This document shows, one piece after another, positions 38,329 to 47,686 of a stretch of DNA of 64,000 bases. Below the pieces are notes generated by a model. It had not been told where the DNA came from, did no database searches, and saw nothing but the letters and a program-made list of their open reading frames with translations. A program made the translations under genes and the position numbers. Source of the DNA: Flavobacterium sp. (GTDB lineage: Bacteria; Bacteroidota; Bacteroidia; Flavobacteriales; Flavobacteriaceae). Position 1 is the stretch's first letter; each line of letters opens with the position of its first letter. Location of the stretch: NCBI GenBank assembly GCA_012837155.1, contig CP051546.1, forward strand, positions 405,474 through 469,473, read 5' to 3'.

Positions 38329-39510
38329 TCATTTGAGGAAACTTTCAATTTTTTCAGGTTTAATATTAAGCCGTTTGCAAAATTCGAATTCTCCAATTAT
38401 TCCTTCAATAAATGCAGATTGAACAGTATTTACATACAAAGGAGATAAAATTGGTTTTGATGCTCTAGCATTCGATTTACGACCATCTTCTTTTTCTTCT
38501 TCTCTTTTCTTTTTCTCTTCTGCTTCCTTTTCACGAAATTGATTTTCAAACTCATTTTTTACAGTTTGATAGTCTTTATAACTTATGGTGTCGTTAATTC
38601 GGAGTCTTGTAAAAAGAGCATATTCACTCAAATTTGTTTGTTCTGAAATTTGCTTTATGATTTCGTGATGATAGTCGTTTCTTGTGGAAGCCTTATCTAA
38701 TAAAGAAATTTTACTATCGAATTCACCAACCAAAAAATAATAAGCAAAATCATTACACCATTTTTCAATTTTATCCAAACTTTCATAATTGCTGAAATCA
38801 TCACCAATTTTTTCATCAATTTCTTCAATATTGAGGAGATAGTGACCGAGTTCGTGAATTAAAGTAAACGTTTCTCTGCGATATGATTTTTGACGCTTCA
38901 AAACAATCACATTAGGTGAAAGATAAAAACCATTAATGTTTGCTTTTTCTTTTTTATTCCAAGTTTCAATAAATTCAAAAACAACAATATTATGTTCTGC
39001 AAATTTTGCAATTAAAGATTTCAAAAACATTTTACGTTCAGTTGTAAATTTGGGATACAAAACTTTACGAATTTCTTTTGCAATTTCTTTTGGGTTGTTT
39101 TTTATTGTATAGCTGGGTAAAATTCTTTCCGTCTTAAAATCTGCTAATTTTGACAAAGCTGAGAAAGCAATTTTTTCTTCTTCAAAGTGGGTTACAATTT
39201 GTTTTGCTCCAAAACTTAATTCCGCATTGAATTTATCTTTTCTAAAAAAGATACTTTCTTCTTTCGATGCTTTTAAATCTTTTGGATCAATATAATAGCT
39301 TAAACCTTTTTTGAAAAGGTCATCAATTTTTTTGAGGATACTGATTTTTATGTTATCTCCAAAGACTTCTTTTTCAGATAGTTTTCTTTTTCTGTCTTTA
39401 TTTAAGTTATCCAATAACTCATCTTTTGAAAGCCCGTAAAGTTTCAAAAGATGAGTTAAGCGATTGATATTTAAATCAGTATAAGTCAAAGTCAATATAG
39501 AATTAAACAA
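38329..39510 (-). CDS. ImmA/IrrE-family metallopeptidase, antitoxin-like
   Basis: A 393-residue protein. The N-terminal ~100 residues are helical and regulator-like (INRLTHLLKLYGLSKDELLDNL). A zinc-peptidase core carries LIHELGHYLLNIEEIDE, the HExxH motif, near residue 220. The C-terminal ~80 residues include a Lys/Glu-rich linker (EKEAEEKKKREEEKEDGRK) and a final helical domain. The stop overlaps the PIN-like gene's ATG (ATGA). The pair fits the known ImmA/IrrE plus DUF4411 toxin-antitoxin layout, with this gene as the protective partner. Confidence 0.85.
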   Translation of the reverse strand: MFNSILTLTYTDLNINRLTHLLKLYGLSKDELLDNLNKDRKRKLSEKEVFGDNIKISILKKIDDLFKKGLSYYIDPKDLKASKEESIFFRKDKFNAELSFGAKQIVTHFEEEKIAFSALSKLADFKTERILPSYTIKNNPKEIAKEIRKVLYPKFTTERKMFLKSLIAKFAEHNIVVFEFIETWNKKEKANINGFYLSPNVIVLKRQKSYRRETFTLIHELGHYLLNIEEIDEKIGDDFSNYESLDKIEKWCNDFAYYFLVGEFDSKISLLDKASTRNDYHHEIIKQISEQTNLSEYALFTRLRINDTISYKDYQTVKNEFENQFREKEAEEKKKREEEKEDGRKSNARASKPILSPLYVNTVQSAFIEGIIGEFEFCKRLNIKPEKIESFLK

Positions 39511-39675
39511 ATTATTAATCGAGCGACGAAGTTATAGTTTTTTAGTAAATTTTAAAAGGCATTCTTTCTATTTAATTAGATTCTAAATAGATATTTTCGG
39601 TTTCAATTGTATGAATTGTGTTAGATTCTTGGGCTTCGAGAGCATTGCCACCAAGGTGTCTCCGCTTCACGAAGT

Positions 39676-39782
39676 TGCGAGCTTAAGAACTAAGTGTTTT
39701 CTGATAAAAAAGAAATTTCTTGCAAAAAGTAAACAGCCGGATTGCACTATTTTCGCAATAGCACAAAGCTGTTGCAGGATGT
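39676..39782 (-). repeat. Cassette-boundary repeat 2
   Basis: Shares GCAATAGCACAAAGCTGTTG with repeat 1 and aligns with it over ~105 bp (GTTGCGA start, GAACT, TTTCTG-TAAAA blocks). It lies just 3' of the tiny membrane ORF and 5' of the ImmA/IrrE gene on the minus strand. Confidence 0.6.
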
Positions 39783-39796
39783 TTTTCATTTCTTAA

Positions 39797-39958
39797 TTAA
39801 TTTGTAAATGAAGTAATATATTGATCAAAGATTAGTACAACTCCAATGACAAATAATAGATTTAGTAAAAATCCTTTTCTAATATAATTTTTGAATACAA
39901 AATTTGATATGATAATAACACAAAAATTTATTACGATAAAAATCCATTTATTTTTCAT
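39797..39958 (-). CDS. 53-residue two-helix membrane protein
   Basis: A small ORF: MKNKWIFIVINFCVIIISNF starts a first transmembrane helix, a short NYIRKG loop follows, and LLNLLFVIGVVLIFDQYI makes a second. It overlaps the end of an even smaller upstream ORF (30 residues, 40040-39948, MKEALIWGVAGSITSSG...). It lies between two of the repeats that seem to mark cassette boundaries. No family is recognised; bacteriocin or immunity-like peptides are a possibility. Confidence 0.5.
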   Translation of the reverse strand: MKNKWIFIVINFCVIIISNFVFKNYIRKGFLLNLLFVIGVVLIFDQYITSFTN

Positions 39959-40040
39959 AATTGTAAGGTACAAATAATCTTAAAAATCTTCCAGAACTAG
40001 TAATTGATCCCGCTACTCCCCAAATTAATGCTTCTTTCAT
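39948..40040 (-). CDS. 30-residue small ORF overlapping the next gene
   Basis: MKEALIWGVAGSITSSG followed by RFLRLFVPYNYEK: a hydrophobic, Gly-rich peptide whose last codons overlap the ATG of the 53-residue membrane protein by 11 bases. The small size leaves coding status uncertain; the overlap favours a coupled pair. Confidence 0.35.
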   Translation of the reverse strand: MKEALIWGVAGSITSSGRFLRLFVPYNYEK

Positions 40041-40088
40041 TTTTGTTATTTTTAAGATTATTTTTTCTGCGTAGGTCCTGATGAACTG

Positions 40089-40222
40089 AACGCTAACGTT
40101 CCACCTACAAGAAGTTGGCGATTTCGGAGACGAAAACTGTCTGCCACCACTGCACTTGATACGAAGCACAAAGCTTCATTTAACCACTGAACCGCCAATT
40201 TCTTGTGGGTGCAGTTATAGGT
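40089..40222 (-). repeat. Cassette-boundary repeat 3, long imperfect inverted repeat (attC-like)
   Basis: Arms ACCTACAAGAAGTTGGCG and CGCCAATTTCTTGTGGGT face each other across ~70 bases, with outer motifs AACGCTAACG and GTTATAGG. The interior contains AGCACAAAGCT, also in repeats 1 and 2. It lies directly 3' of the DUF3592 gene on the minus strand, as integron-type attC sites do. Confidence 0.6.
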
Positions 40223-40239
40223 AGTGCTTTCCGTCCGTT

Positions 40240-40791
40240 TCATTTGCTAAGTTTAAATTTTCTGTCTTGATAAAATGTCATGAATAGTAAAACAAAACCG
40301 CCAATTAATGTAATATAAAATCCTATTCGTTCTCTGCCCTGAAAGTCTTGACTATTTAATATTTGTTGATTGTTCTTTTCGATTTGAAAAGTCTCAAGAT
40401 TTAGCTTGTCTACCAAATTTGAATGATTGTAATACACTTTAATTGTGTCGCCAACATAAAGGTTGTTGTCAAGAGAACTATATGCCTGTTGTGGATTATA
40501 AACTGCAAGCGTCTGGTTAAGTCCTTCGAGTTTCAAGTAGAATGCTTGATTAGTCGAAGTTGTCCGATAACGTCCGCTTGTAGAAGTCTGATAGGTCGTT
40601 ATACCTTTTTCAGTAATTATTCCTTCAAATTTGTCAACTTTATTTAGGTCTGTCCAGCCATTCTGAAATGTCAAGTAGGCAACAAAAAAACAACAAGCAG
40701 TTAAAAAAAGTCCACCTACAAAATTGAAAACTCGTTTTACCGATTTTGGAATTCTAAACTTTTGTAATGTCTTAAAAATACTATTTGTCAT
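40240..40791 (-). CDS. DUF3592-like membrane protein
   Basis: A 183-residue protein: short basic N-terminus, a transmembrane helix (FNFVGGLFLTACCFFVAYLTF), an extracytoplasmic beta-rich region (FEGIITEKGITTYQTSTSGRYRTTST, GDTIKVYYNHSN), and a second helix near the C-terminus (IGFYITLIGGFVLLFMTFY). This is the DUF3592 pattern; function unknown. An inverted TATAGG/CCTATA-type motif lies on each side (about 40215 and 40835), so the gene resembles a discrete cassette. Confidence 0.72.
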   Translation of the reverse strand: MTNSIFKTLQKFRIPKSVKRVFNFVGGLFLTACCFFVAYLTFQNGWTDLNKVDKFEGIITEKGITTYQTSTSGRYRTTSTNQAFYLKLEGLNQTLAVYNPQQAYSSLDNNLYVGDTIKVYYNHSNLVDKLNLETFQIEKNNQQILNSQDFQGRERIGFYITLIGGFVLLFMTFYQDRKFKLSK

Positions 40792-40873
40792 TAGTCGTTT
40801 TTATTGTCGGTTGCTGTCGTCATAGCATTACCTATAACTTATTTATATACTCAAGTTTATACATTTCAAACAC

Positions 40874-41552
40874 CTACTTATCAATCCTTTCCAATACATT
40901 TTTCAACTTCTCTTTTTCCTTTGGAAACCAACCTTGAATAATTAAAGCAATCCCGAAAATCATTAAAAACAATGCTGATTCCTTTCTTTATTTTAAGAAT
41001 GTTTTTGGGTGTCATCTTTGATTTTAATTGTTTGGCTAATACTATTTTAATACAATCAACGAGCAAATAAGTAATTATTACTGTGGTAAAAAAAGTGAAC
41101 ATTCTGGAGTTTTGCATTTCTAATTTTGGTCCTATAGAAATAATAATGGCTAACCAAAACCCTAAAACACCAATATTAATAATGTTTAAAAAAAAGCCTT
41201 TTAAAAATAAGCCTAAATAGTCTTTTCTAATAATTTCTTTGTCAATTTTTTGAGTATCAACCTTTTTTTCTTTGTGTAAACTTATATATGAAATAATGCC
41301 ATAAGCCAACATTAATATTCCGCCAAACATAAAAAGAGCCGAATTGTCTTTTAGGCTTGTTATTAATCTATAACTCCCCAAATAAGCGATAGTAATAAAA
41401 ACAATGTCTCCTAATACAACTCCTATATCGAACACTAATGCTGCTCTAAATCCTTTTATAATACTGGTTTCTAGTAATATAAAAAAAACAGGTCCTATCA
41501 TAAAACTTAAAAAAATTCCCCAAGGAATTCCTGATAAAATATCGTTTACCAT
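40874..41552 (-). CDS. LysE-family amino-acid exporter (C-terminal frameshift)
   Basis: A six-helix membrane transporter of the LysE/RhtB type: SGIPWGIFLSFMIGPVFFILLETSIIKGFRAALVFDIGVVLGD is the family's N-terminal block with its GPxFF motif. The last helix is shifted by one extra T near 40990; correction gives LKIKKGISIVLMIFGIALIIQGWFPKEKEKLKN and a stop at 40874. Substrate specificity (Lys, Thr, Leu or others) is not readable. Confidence 0.86.
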
Positions 41553-41564
41553 TCAATCAAAATA

Positions 41565-42233
41565 TTATTGTTTTTCCTTAATTGTTCCTCCTAAAATTGT
41601 CTTTTGATTTATTTGTTTTGGTTTCCCATAAATACCTATTGAGCCACCCGCTTTTACCTTTGCATCTACTAACAAAGTAGCATAAACATCTGCTTGTCCT
41701 CCAGCCGAAACGGTTATTGATGTTTGTAAAGTATACAACTCTTTGCCATCGAAAATTCCTCCTGAAGCAATAATACAATTTTGATTGGTTGCATTCCCTG
41801 ATAATTCAATACTTCCGCCAGTAACAACTCTTACGTTTACTTTCTCTACATCTAAATCTAAACTAATTTCAGCTCCTTCCCTAACTTCTAAATCTATCGA
41901 AGTTTGTTTGAAAGTCTTATCACATGAAACATAAGTTCCTTCGTTAGCCTCTATGTTTTCTAATTTTTTGAAAAATAATTTAATAATAACATCATCACCA
42001 GACAATAATTTTGGGAAAGGCATTCTTAATTTTAATTCTCCATTTTTATTCAATACTTCTACTTCATTTTCTCTTTTTCCTGTGATAATGATTTTATTTT
42101 CATTTGAAGGAATTAATTTTACATTAAGCTTGTCAAATACCTTAACTTTATCAAAATCACCAAGGGTTCTCGTGACTTGTGCAATTGTAATTTGGCTTAA
42201 TAATACAAAAGTAATAAGGAATAATTTTTTCAT
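41565..42233 (-). CDS. DUF2807 head-GIN-domain secreted protein
   Basis: A 222-residue protein with a signal peptide ending TIAQ and a right-handed beta-helix-like body of short repeated strands (FDKVKVFDKLNVKLIPS, IIKLFFKKLENIEANEG, VRVVTGGSIELSG, ITVSAGGQADVYATLLVDAKVKAGGSIGIYGKP). This matches the DUF2807 domain, common in Bacteroidota and of unknown role in the envelope. It sits 12 bases before the LysE gene on the same strand. Confidence 0.85.
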   Translation of the reverse strand: MKKLFLITFVLLSQITIAQVTRTLGDFDKVKVFDKLNVKLIPSNENKIIITGKRENEVEVLNKNGELKLRMPFPKLLSGDDVIIKLFFKKLENIEANEGTYVSCDKTFKQTSIDLEVREGAEISLDLDVEKVNVRVVTGGSIELSGNATNQNCIIASGGIFDGKELYTLQTSITVSAGGQADVYATLLVDAKVKAGGSIGIYGKPKQINQKTILGGTIKEKQ

Positions 42234-42241
42234 TTTTTTAT

Positions 42242-44420
42242 TTATTTGTTTCTTCTTATAAAATTAAAATCCAATTGTTTTTTACTAAATCGGCATTTTT
42301 TACTTTAACATAAATTTCGTCTCCTAATTGTAATAAGGATTTTGTTGTTGCACCAACTAAAGCATATTGTTTTTCATCAAAAGTATAATAATCATCTTTA
42401 ATTTCCCTTATTCTAACCATTCCTTCACATTTATTTTCGATAATTTCAACAAAAATTCCCCATTCGGTTACACCAGAAATAACTCCTAAAAATTCCTGAT
42501 CGTTGTGATTTTGCATGTATTTTACCTGCATGTATTTTATAGAATCACGCTCAGCATTAGTTGCTAAACCTTCCATTGTAGAGGAATGCAAACATTTTGT
42601 TTCATATTTTTCCTCATCCACAGATTTTCCTCCGTCGAGATAATATTGTAATAATCGATGTACCATAACATCTGGATAACGACGAATTGGCGAAGTAAAA
42701 TGACTGTAATAATCAAATGCTAAACCGTAATGTCCAATATTATCAGTCGAATATTTAGCTTTACTCATCGTTCGTATTGCAAGAGTGTCTATTAAATTTT
42801 GCTCTTTTTTTCCAACAACATCACTCAATAAATTATTCAAAGATTTTGAAATATCTCCTTTATTCCTAAAATCTATTTTATAACCAAATTTTGCAATTAC
42901 GGTTTGCATCGCAATTAATTTGTCTTCATTGGGTTCATCATGAATACGATAAATAAAGGTTTTCTTTTGTTTTCCAATATATTCGGCTACTTTTTTATTA
43001 GCCAAAAGCATAAATTCTTCAATCAAATGATTCGCATCTTTTGAAATTTTAAAATAAACGCCTTCTGGCTCGCCTTCATTGTCTAAGTTGAATTTTACTT
43101 CTACTTTATCAAAAGAAATAGCACCATTATTCATTCTATCTCTTCTGAAAATCTTGGCTAATTGATCTAATTTTAAAGTAGCTTCTACTATTTCTTTTGA
43201 AACTTGATAAGAATTTCCTGTAATAGAAATTTCCTTTGGAATCGTAGCTTCTTTTGTTTCTATAATATGCTGTGTTTCTTCATACGAAAACCGTTGGTCT
43301 GAAAAAATCACAGTCCTTCCAAACCATTGATTTACAACCTGAGTTTTTTCGTTAATTTCAAAAATTGCCGAAAAAGTATATTTTTCTTCTCTTGGTCGTA
43401 ACGAACAAGCAAAATTCGATAAAACTTCGGGTAACATTGGAACCACTCTATCTACTAAATACACCGAAGTAGCTCTTTGATACGCTTCGTCATCTAGAAT
43501 TGTTCCTTCCTGAAGATAATGTGACACATCAGCAATATGAATACCTATTTCATAATTTCCATTTTCTAATTTTTTAAAAGATAAAGCATCATCAAAATCT
43601 TTGGCATCTTTTGGATCAATCGTAAAAGTCAAGGTATCTCGCATATCTCGACGTTTTTTAATCTCAGTTTCATTGATTGTAGTATCAATTTTTTGAGCAT
43701 AAACCTCTACTTCTACCGGAAATTCTGCTGGTAAACCATATTCAGCTAAAATAGCGTGAATTTCGGTATCGTGTTCGCCTGGTTTTCCTAGAACTTTAAC
43801 AACAATTCCAAAAGGACTATCGGCTCTTTTTGGCCAATCTTCAATATGTACTAAAACAACATCGCCTTGTTCTGCTTCGCCTAATTTGTCTTTTGGAATA
43901 AAAATATCGGTATACATTTTAGGATTTGCTGTCGATACAAAGGCAAAATTCTTTTGAATATCAATTACACCAACAAAATCTGTTTTTTTCTTTCTATAAC
44001 TTCAATAACCTCTCCTTCGGGTTTTCGTCCTTTTCTACGATTATAAACATAGACTTTTACAGTATCTTTATCTAAAGCTCGATTTAAATTATTAGTTGGA
44101 ATAAATACATCTTCTTCGAGTTCTGAACAAACAAAATAAGCTGTTTTTCGTCCAGTCATATCAATAATTCCTTCATAATAATCTTGACTAATCGCCTTAA
44201 CAAGATATTTTCCAGGTTCTGTTTCTACTATTTTTTTCTTAGAGGCTAGAATTTTTAAATCTCTTATTATTTCGTTTCTACTTTTAGTATCATCGACATC
44301 TAAAATAGCTGCTATTTGCTTATAATTAAACGCTTTATTGGCATTTTGGGTTAATATTTTTATAATTTTATCGGAGAAATCTTTCTCTTTCTTTACTGGT
44401 TTCCTCAATTTTTTACTCAT
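42242..44420 (-). CDS. rnr: Ribonuclease R (two apparent frameshifts)
   Basis: A 3'-5' exoribonuclease acting on structured RNA. The N-terminal helix-turn-helix and cold-shock segment (NYKQIAAILDVDD, YYEGIIDMTGRKTAYFV) are followed by the RNB catalytic domain (FTIDPKDAKDFDDALSF with metal-binding Asp, HIADVSHYLQEG, DRVVPMLPEVLSN) and a C-terminal S1 domain (FLGVISGVTEWGIFVEI). One missing A near 43984 and one near 42284 split the frame; correction links them and ends in KKQLDFNFIRRNK. The total of ~725 residues is normal for RNase R. Confidence 0.93.
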
Positions 44421-44527
44421 ACATTTTTTCTTAAAAGCCTAAAATTACGAAATAGTATCCAGTGTTGCATCTTCTAAATGTAGATTTAAATAAATAATAA
44501 CTTTTGTATCTTTATAAAAATATCAAA

Positions 44528-44761
44528 ATGGAAGAATTTAAAACTATCGCAGTATTCAATTATACACACGAAATCGTCATTCTAAAACACCGTTTGGATC
44601 AAGAAAAAATTCAATATTTTTTCGAAAATGAAACCATGTCTTCGATTGCTCCTTTTTATTCGAATGCTTTGGGTGGAATCAAACTAAAAATTCATCCCAA
44701 TGATTTTGAAATCGTTCAAATCATATTAAACGAATTAAATACTAATTTGAATATTGTTTAA
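44528..44761 (+). CDS. DUF2007-family small protein
   Basis: A 77-residue protein, MEEFKTIAVFNYTHEIVILKHRLDQEKIQYFFENE, matching the putative-signal-transduction DUF2007 pattern seen in Bacteroidota. I chose the ATG at 44528 over the upstream TTG at 44504. It is divergent from rnr. Confidence 0.75.
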   Translation: MEEFKTIAVFNYTHEIVILKHRLDQEKIQYFFENETMSSIAPFYSNALGGIKLKIHPNDFEIVQIILNELNTNLNIV

Positions 44762-45510
44762 CCTTAGAAAGTTGTCAACAGTTATTAAAAACAACAAAAA
44801 GAAAAAGAAATTTAAATTAATTTTTTGATGGTTATTATAGCGTGTTCATAGTGACAATAACTTTAATATTAAAAGGATAATTTTCTAGTTATACTTTTTT
44901 ATTTCTATTTATTAACATAGCTATAATGAAGTATTGCATTCATTTTAAAGGAATTTTAAAAAACTTTTAACAGTTGTTGACAATTTAAAAACAAGCCGTT
45001 TTGTAAATAAGTTAGTTGGACTATTTTGTTAACAAACCATTTTTTTTAACCAATAACTTTTATAAAAATAAAGCAAACTATATTTGTTTATTTCATTCCT
45101 GTTTTGGATTACTTTTTTATTCAATACAAATAGAAAATAGTTCTAATTTTCTATTCAAAGTTATAAACATTTAATGTTAACTTAAGTTTAGTTGATTATC
45201 AAGTATTTATAAAATGATATTAACAGTGTAAAAATTTAACATATTAATTGAAAAGAAAATAGCGTATTAATAAAAATAGTACGATTTATTTTAAATCATT
45301 GAAAGGTAGTATTATAGCTGTTTTATATTTAGTAAGATATATTTAAATATACCCAATTCTTTCCCTAAATTTGCGAACAAAATTTAAAATAATATGAAAC
45401 GCGCATGACCGTTATTGGGTTGCAAACATCAATGATGATAGGCGACCCGAGCGATAGCGAATAGGCAAAGCAATTACATATAACCGATAAAAATCAATAA
45501 ATAGCAACAC
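44762..45510. other. Gene-free AT-rich region with repeated TTAACA and TTGTCAACA motifs (candidate origin)
   Basis: About 750 bases with no good ORF. TTGTCAACA occurs near 44769 and, inverted, near 44976, each next to similar TTA/AAAA sequence. TTAACA or its complement recurs at least six times. A TAAATTTG promoter-like element lies at 45366. The composition and motif density set it apart from other gaps here. It resembles bacterial origins, but DnaA-box matches are imperfect. Confidence 0.4.
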
Positions 45511-45939
45511 ATGAAAATATCCATAGGAAACGACCACGCAGGACCAGATTATAAAAAAGCAATTGTCGCAATGCTTCAAGCAAAAGGGCATGAAATAATT
45601 AATTATGGAACAGATACTATTGACAGTGTTGATTATCCAGATTTTGGTCATGCTGTTGCCACAGATGTTTCTGAAGGAAAGGCAAATTTTGGAATCATAA
45701 TTTGCGGTTCAGGTAACGGAATAGCGATGACGGCAAATAAGCATCCAAAAGTTCGCGCTGCTTTATGTTGGATGAAAGAAATAGCTGCCTTAGCTCGTCA
45801 GCATAATGATGCTAATATAATTAGTATTCCGGCACGTTATACGTCAATCACACAGGCGGTAGAAATGGTAGAAACTTTTCTTGTCACTGAGTTTGAAGGA
45901 GGAAGACATCAAACAAGAGTCAACAAAATTAGCTGTTAG
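45511..45939 (+). CDS. rpiB: Ribose-5-phosphate isomerase B (RpiB/LacA/LacB family)
   Basis: A 142-residue sugar-phosphate isomerase of the pentose-phosphate pathway. Signature blocks are SIGNDHAGPDYKKAI, DYPDFGHAVATDVSEG, the active-site cysteine in IICGSGNGIAMTANK, and RAALCW. It is in one operon with the CDF transporter, six bases apart. Confidence 0.95.
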   Translation: MKISIGNDHAGPDYKKAIVAMLQAKGHEIINYGTDTIDSVDYPDFGHAVATDVSEGKANFGIIICGSGNGIAMTANKHPKVRAALCWMKEIAALARQHNDANIISIPARYTSITQAVEMVETFLVTEFEGGRHQTRVNKISC

Positions 45940-45945
45940 TACATT

Positions 45946-46860
45946 TTGGGTAGCAATCACAATCACAGTCATCATCATAAACACGAAGTACAAGGTAAAA
46001 ACTTGCTTTTTTCGATTGTTCTTAATCTTGTAATTACGGTTGCACAGCTCATTGGTGGTCTTTTTTCAGGAAGTTTGGCTTTAATTTCTGATGCCTTACA
46101 CAATTTTTCCGATGTTCTTTCCTTGGTTTTTAGTTATGTTGCAAATAAATTATCCAAAAAGAAAGCTTCTATCAATCAAACTTTTGGATACAAAAGAGCG
46201 GAACTTATTGCAGCTTTTGTAAATGCGATGACCTTAATAATTGTTGCTTTATTTTTAGTTTATGGCGCAATAGAACGTTTTTTTAATCCACATAAAATTG
46301 TATCAGAACTAGTAATTTGGCTTTCTGTTTTAGGAATTATTGTCAATGGCTTGTCGGTTTTAATGCTAAAAAAAGATGCCGATAAAAACCTGAATATGAA
46401 ATCGGCTTATTTGCATTTATTTACCGATATGTTAGCCTCTATAGCGGTTTTAATTGGCGGATTGTTGATGAAATATTTTCAATGGTATTGGGTTGATAAT
46501 GTAATGACGTTGATTATTGCTATTTATTTAATAGTTGTTGGTTTCGATTTATTAAAGGAATCTACACAAATGCTAATGCTTTTTACTCCAACTCATATTG
46601 ATATAAAAGAAATCATTCGGGAGGTGCATAAAATAAAAGGTGTGGGCAAATTACACCATATTCATGTTTGGTATCTTAATGAAGAGGAATTACACCTCGA
46701 AGCACATTTAGATTGTCTTGAAGACATAAAAATGTCTGAATTTAATGAAATTGTACACGAAGTAGAGCACGTTTTATTTGATAAATTTCAAATCAATCAT
46801 GTTAATATTCAACCTGAATACAACAAAGAAGATTCGAAGGATTTTATTCTACAAGATTAA
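45946..46860 (+). CDS. Cation diffusion facilitator (CzcD-like metal efflux)
   Basis: A 304-residue six-helix transporter exporting Zn/Co/Cd-type ions. A His-rich N-terminal metal-binding region (NHNHSHHHKHE) precedes LFSGSLALISDALHNFSDVLSL, whose HxxxD contributes to the transport site. The C-terminal cytoplasmic domain contains GVGKLHHIHVWYLNEEELHLEAHLD. The start is TTG with no nearby ATG giving a full protein. It forms an operon with rpiB. Confidence 0.9.
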   Translation: MGSNHNHSHHHKHEVQGKNLLFSIVLNLVITVAQLIGGLFSGSLALISDALHNFSDVLSLVFSYVANKLSKKKASINQTFGYKRAELIAAFVNAMTLIIVALFLVYGAIERFFNPHKIVSELVIWLSVLGIIVNGLSVLMLKKDADKNLNMKSAYLHLFTDMLASIAVLIGGLLMKYFQWYWVDNVMTLIIAIYLIVVGFDLLKESTQMLMLFTPTHIDIKEIIREVHKIKGVGKLHHIHVWYLNEEELHLEAHLDCLEDIKMSEFNEIVHEVEHVLFDKFQINHVNIQPEYNKEDSKDFILQD

Positions 46861-46884
46861 CGTGAGTTCGGCTTACGGAAAGTT

Positions 46885-47685
46885 CTATTTAGTAAATGTT
46901 TTCGAATCTCGGGGATTAATGGTCTTAATATAACGCGGTTTTATGAGTAATTGAGTAAACAAAAAACCAATCATACACGCAATAGCACCCACTAAATTAA
47001 ACCCGTGAAAAGTTCTATAAACAGTAAAATTATGCTTTAGTAAATCGGATTTTGAGGCTGAAATAGAGTTTTCTCTTATTCGATAATAAGCCAAACTTTC
47101 CGCAATGGCTTGTGCCTTTTTGTCTTTTTTAAAATCGTAAGCCACAACATCCAATCTTGGCGTTTTCGGATAGAAGAAATCGTGATTTTTCCAAAGTAAT
47201 TTGCATCATAAATTCCCGTGAGATTGCCAACATAATTGCAAAAAAAACAATTGCCTGTACGAAAGATTTGTTGGTGCTTCGACCCTTTTATTCAATAATT
47301 TACCCGCTTCATCAATACATTCATAAAAAGAAAAGGTAAATGGTAATTTGTTTTTTAAAAGAAAATTAATCTGTTTTTCAAGTTTCTCCGATTTCCATAA
47401 ATCATCCGAGTCTAAAAACGCAATATAATTGCCTTTTGCTTTTGCTAAAGCATAATTTCTAGCCACTCCTGTTCCAGAATTTTTTTCGAGTTGAAAAAAT
47501 TGAATTCTCGAATCGAACGCGGCAAAATTTGCTATAATTAAAACCGTTTTATCGCAAGAACAATCATCAACAAGAATCATTTCCCAATTAATATAGGTTT
47601 GGTTTTGAACTGATTGTATGGTTTTTTCTATGAACTTTTCAGAATTGAAAGTTGGCGTAATTATGGATACTAAAGGATTTTCCAT
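46885..47685 (-). CDS. Family 2 glycosyltransferase (two apparent frameshifts)
   Basis: A GT-A fold sugar transferase. The N-terminus VSIITPTFNSEKFIEKTIQSVQ and AFLDSDDLWKSEKLEKQ (DxD-type motif) are clear. The frame stops after an extra T near 47245; correction continues CNYVGNLTGIYDANYFG and, with one more missing A near 47120, joins the C-terminal half with its transmembrane helix (FHGFNLVGAIACMIGFLF). It is the last of three consecutive polysaccharide genes (UXS, glycosylphosphotransferase, this), one base after its neighbour. Confidence 0.86.
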
Positions 47686-47686
47686 T

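Larger units (their letters stand above)
36796..38332 (-). pseudogene. PIN-like (DUF4411-type) toxin gene, interrupted by an IS1595 copy
   Basis: Rejoining the minus-strand pieces 38332-38244 and 37270-36796 across the insertion restores one 187-residue frame, in phase. It begins MKIVIDTSSLMALVRYYLPF, which has the PIN-type first Asp strand, and continues SKVESKEIIITDKVSLEAKRTAKG. Relatives called DUF4411 are paired with ImmA/IrrE-type proteins. The ATG overlaps the upstream gene's stop as ATGA, implying coupled translation. As sequenced, the toxin gene is broken by the IS. Confidence 0.82.

Noticed and set aside
45412-45651. Minus-strand ORF over the rpiB start
   Set aside because: Overlaps rpiB and has no start context or recognisable domain.
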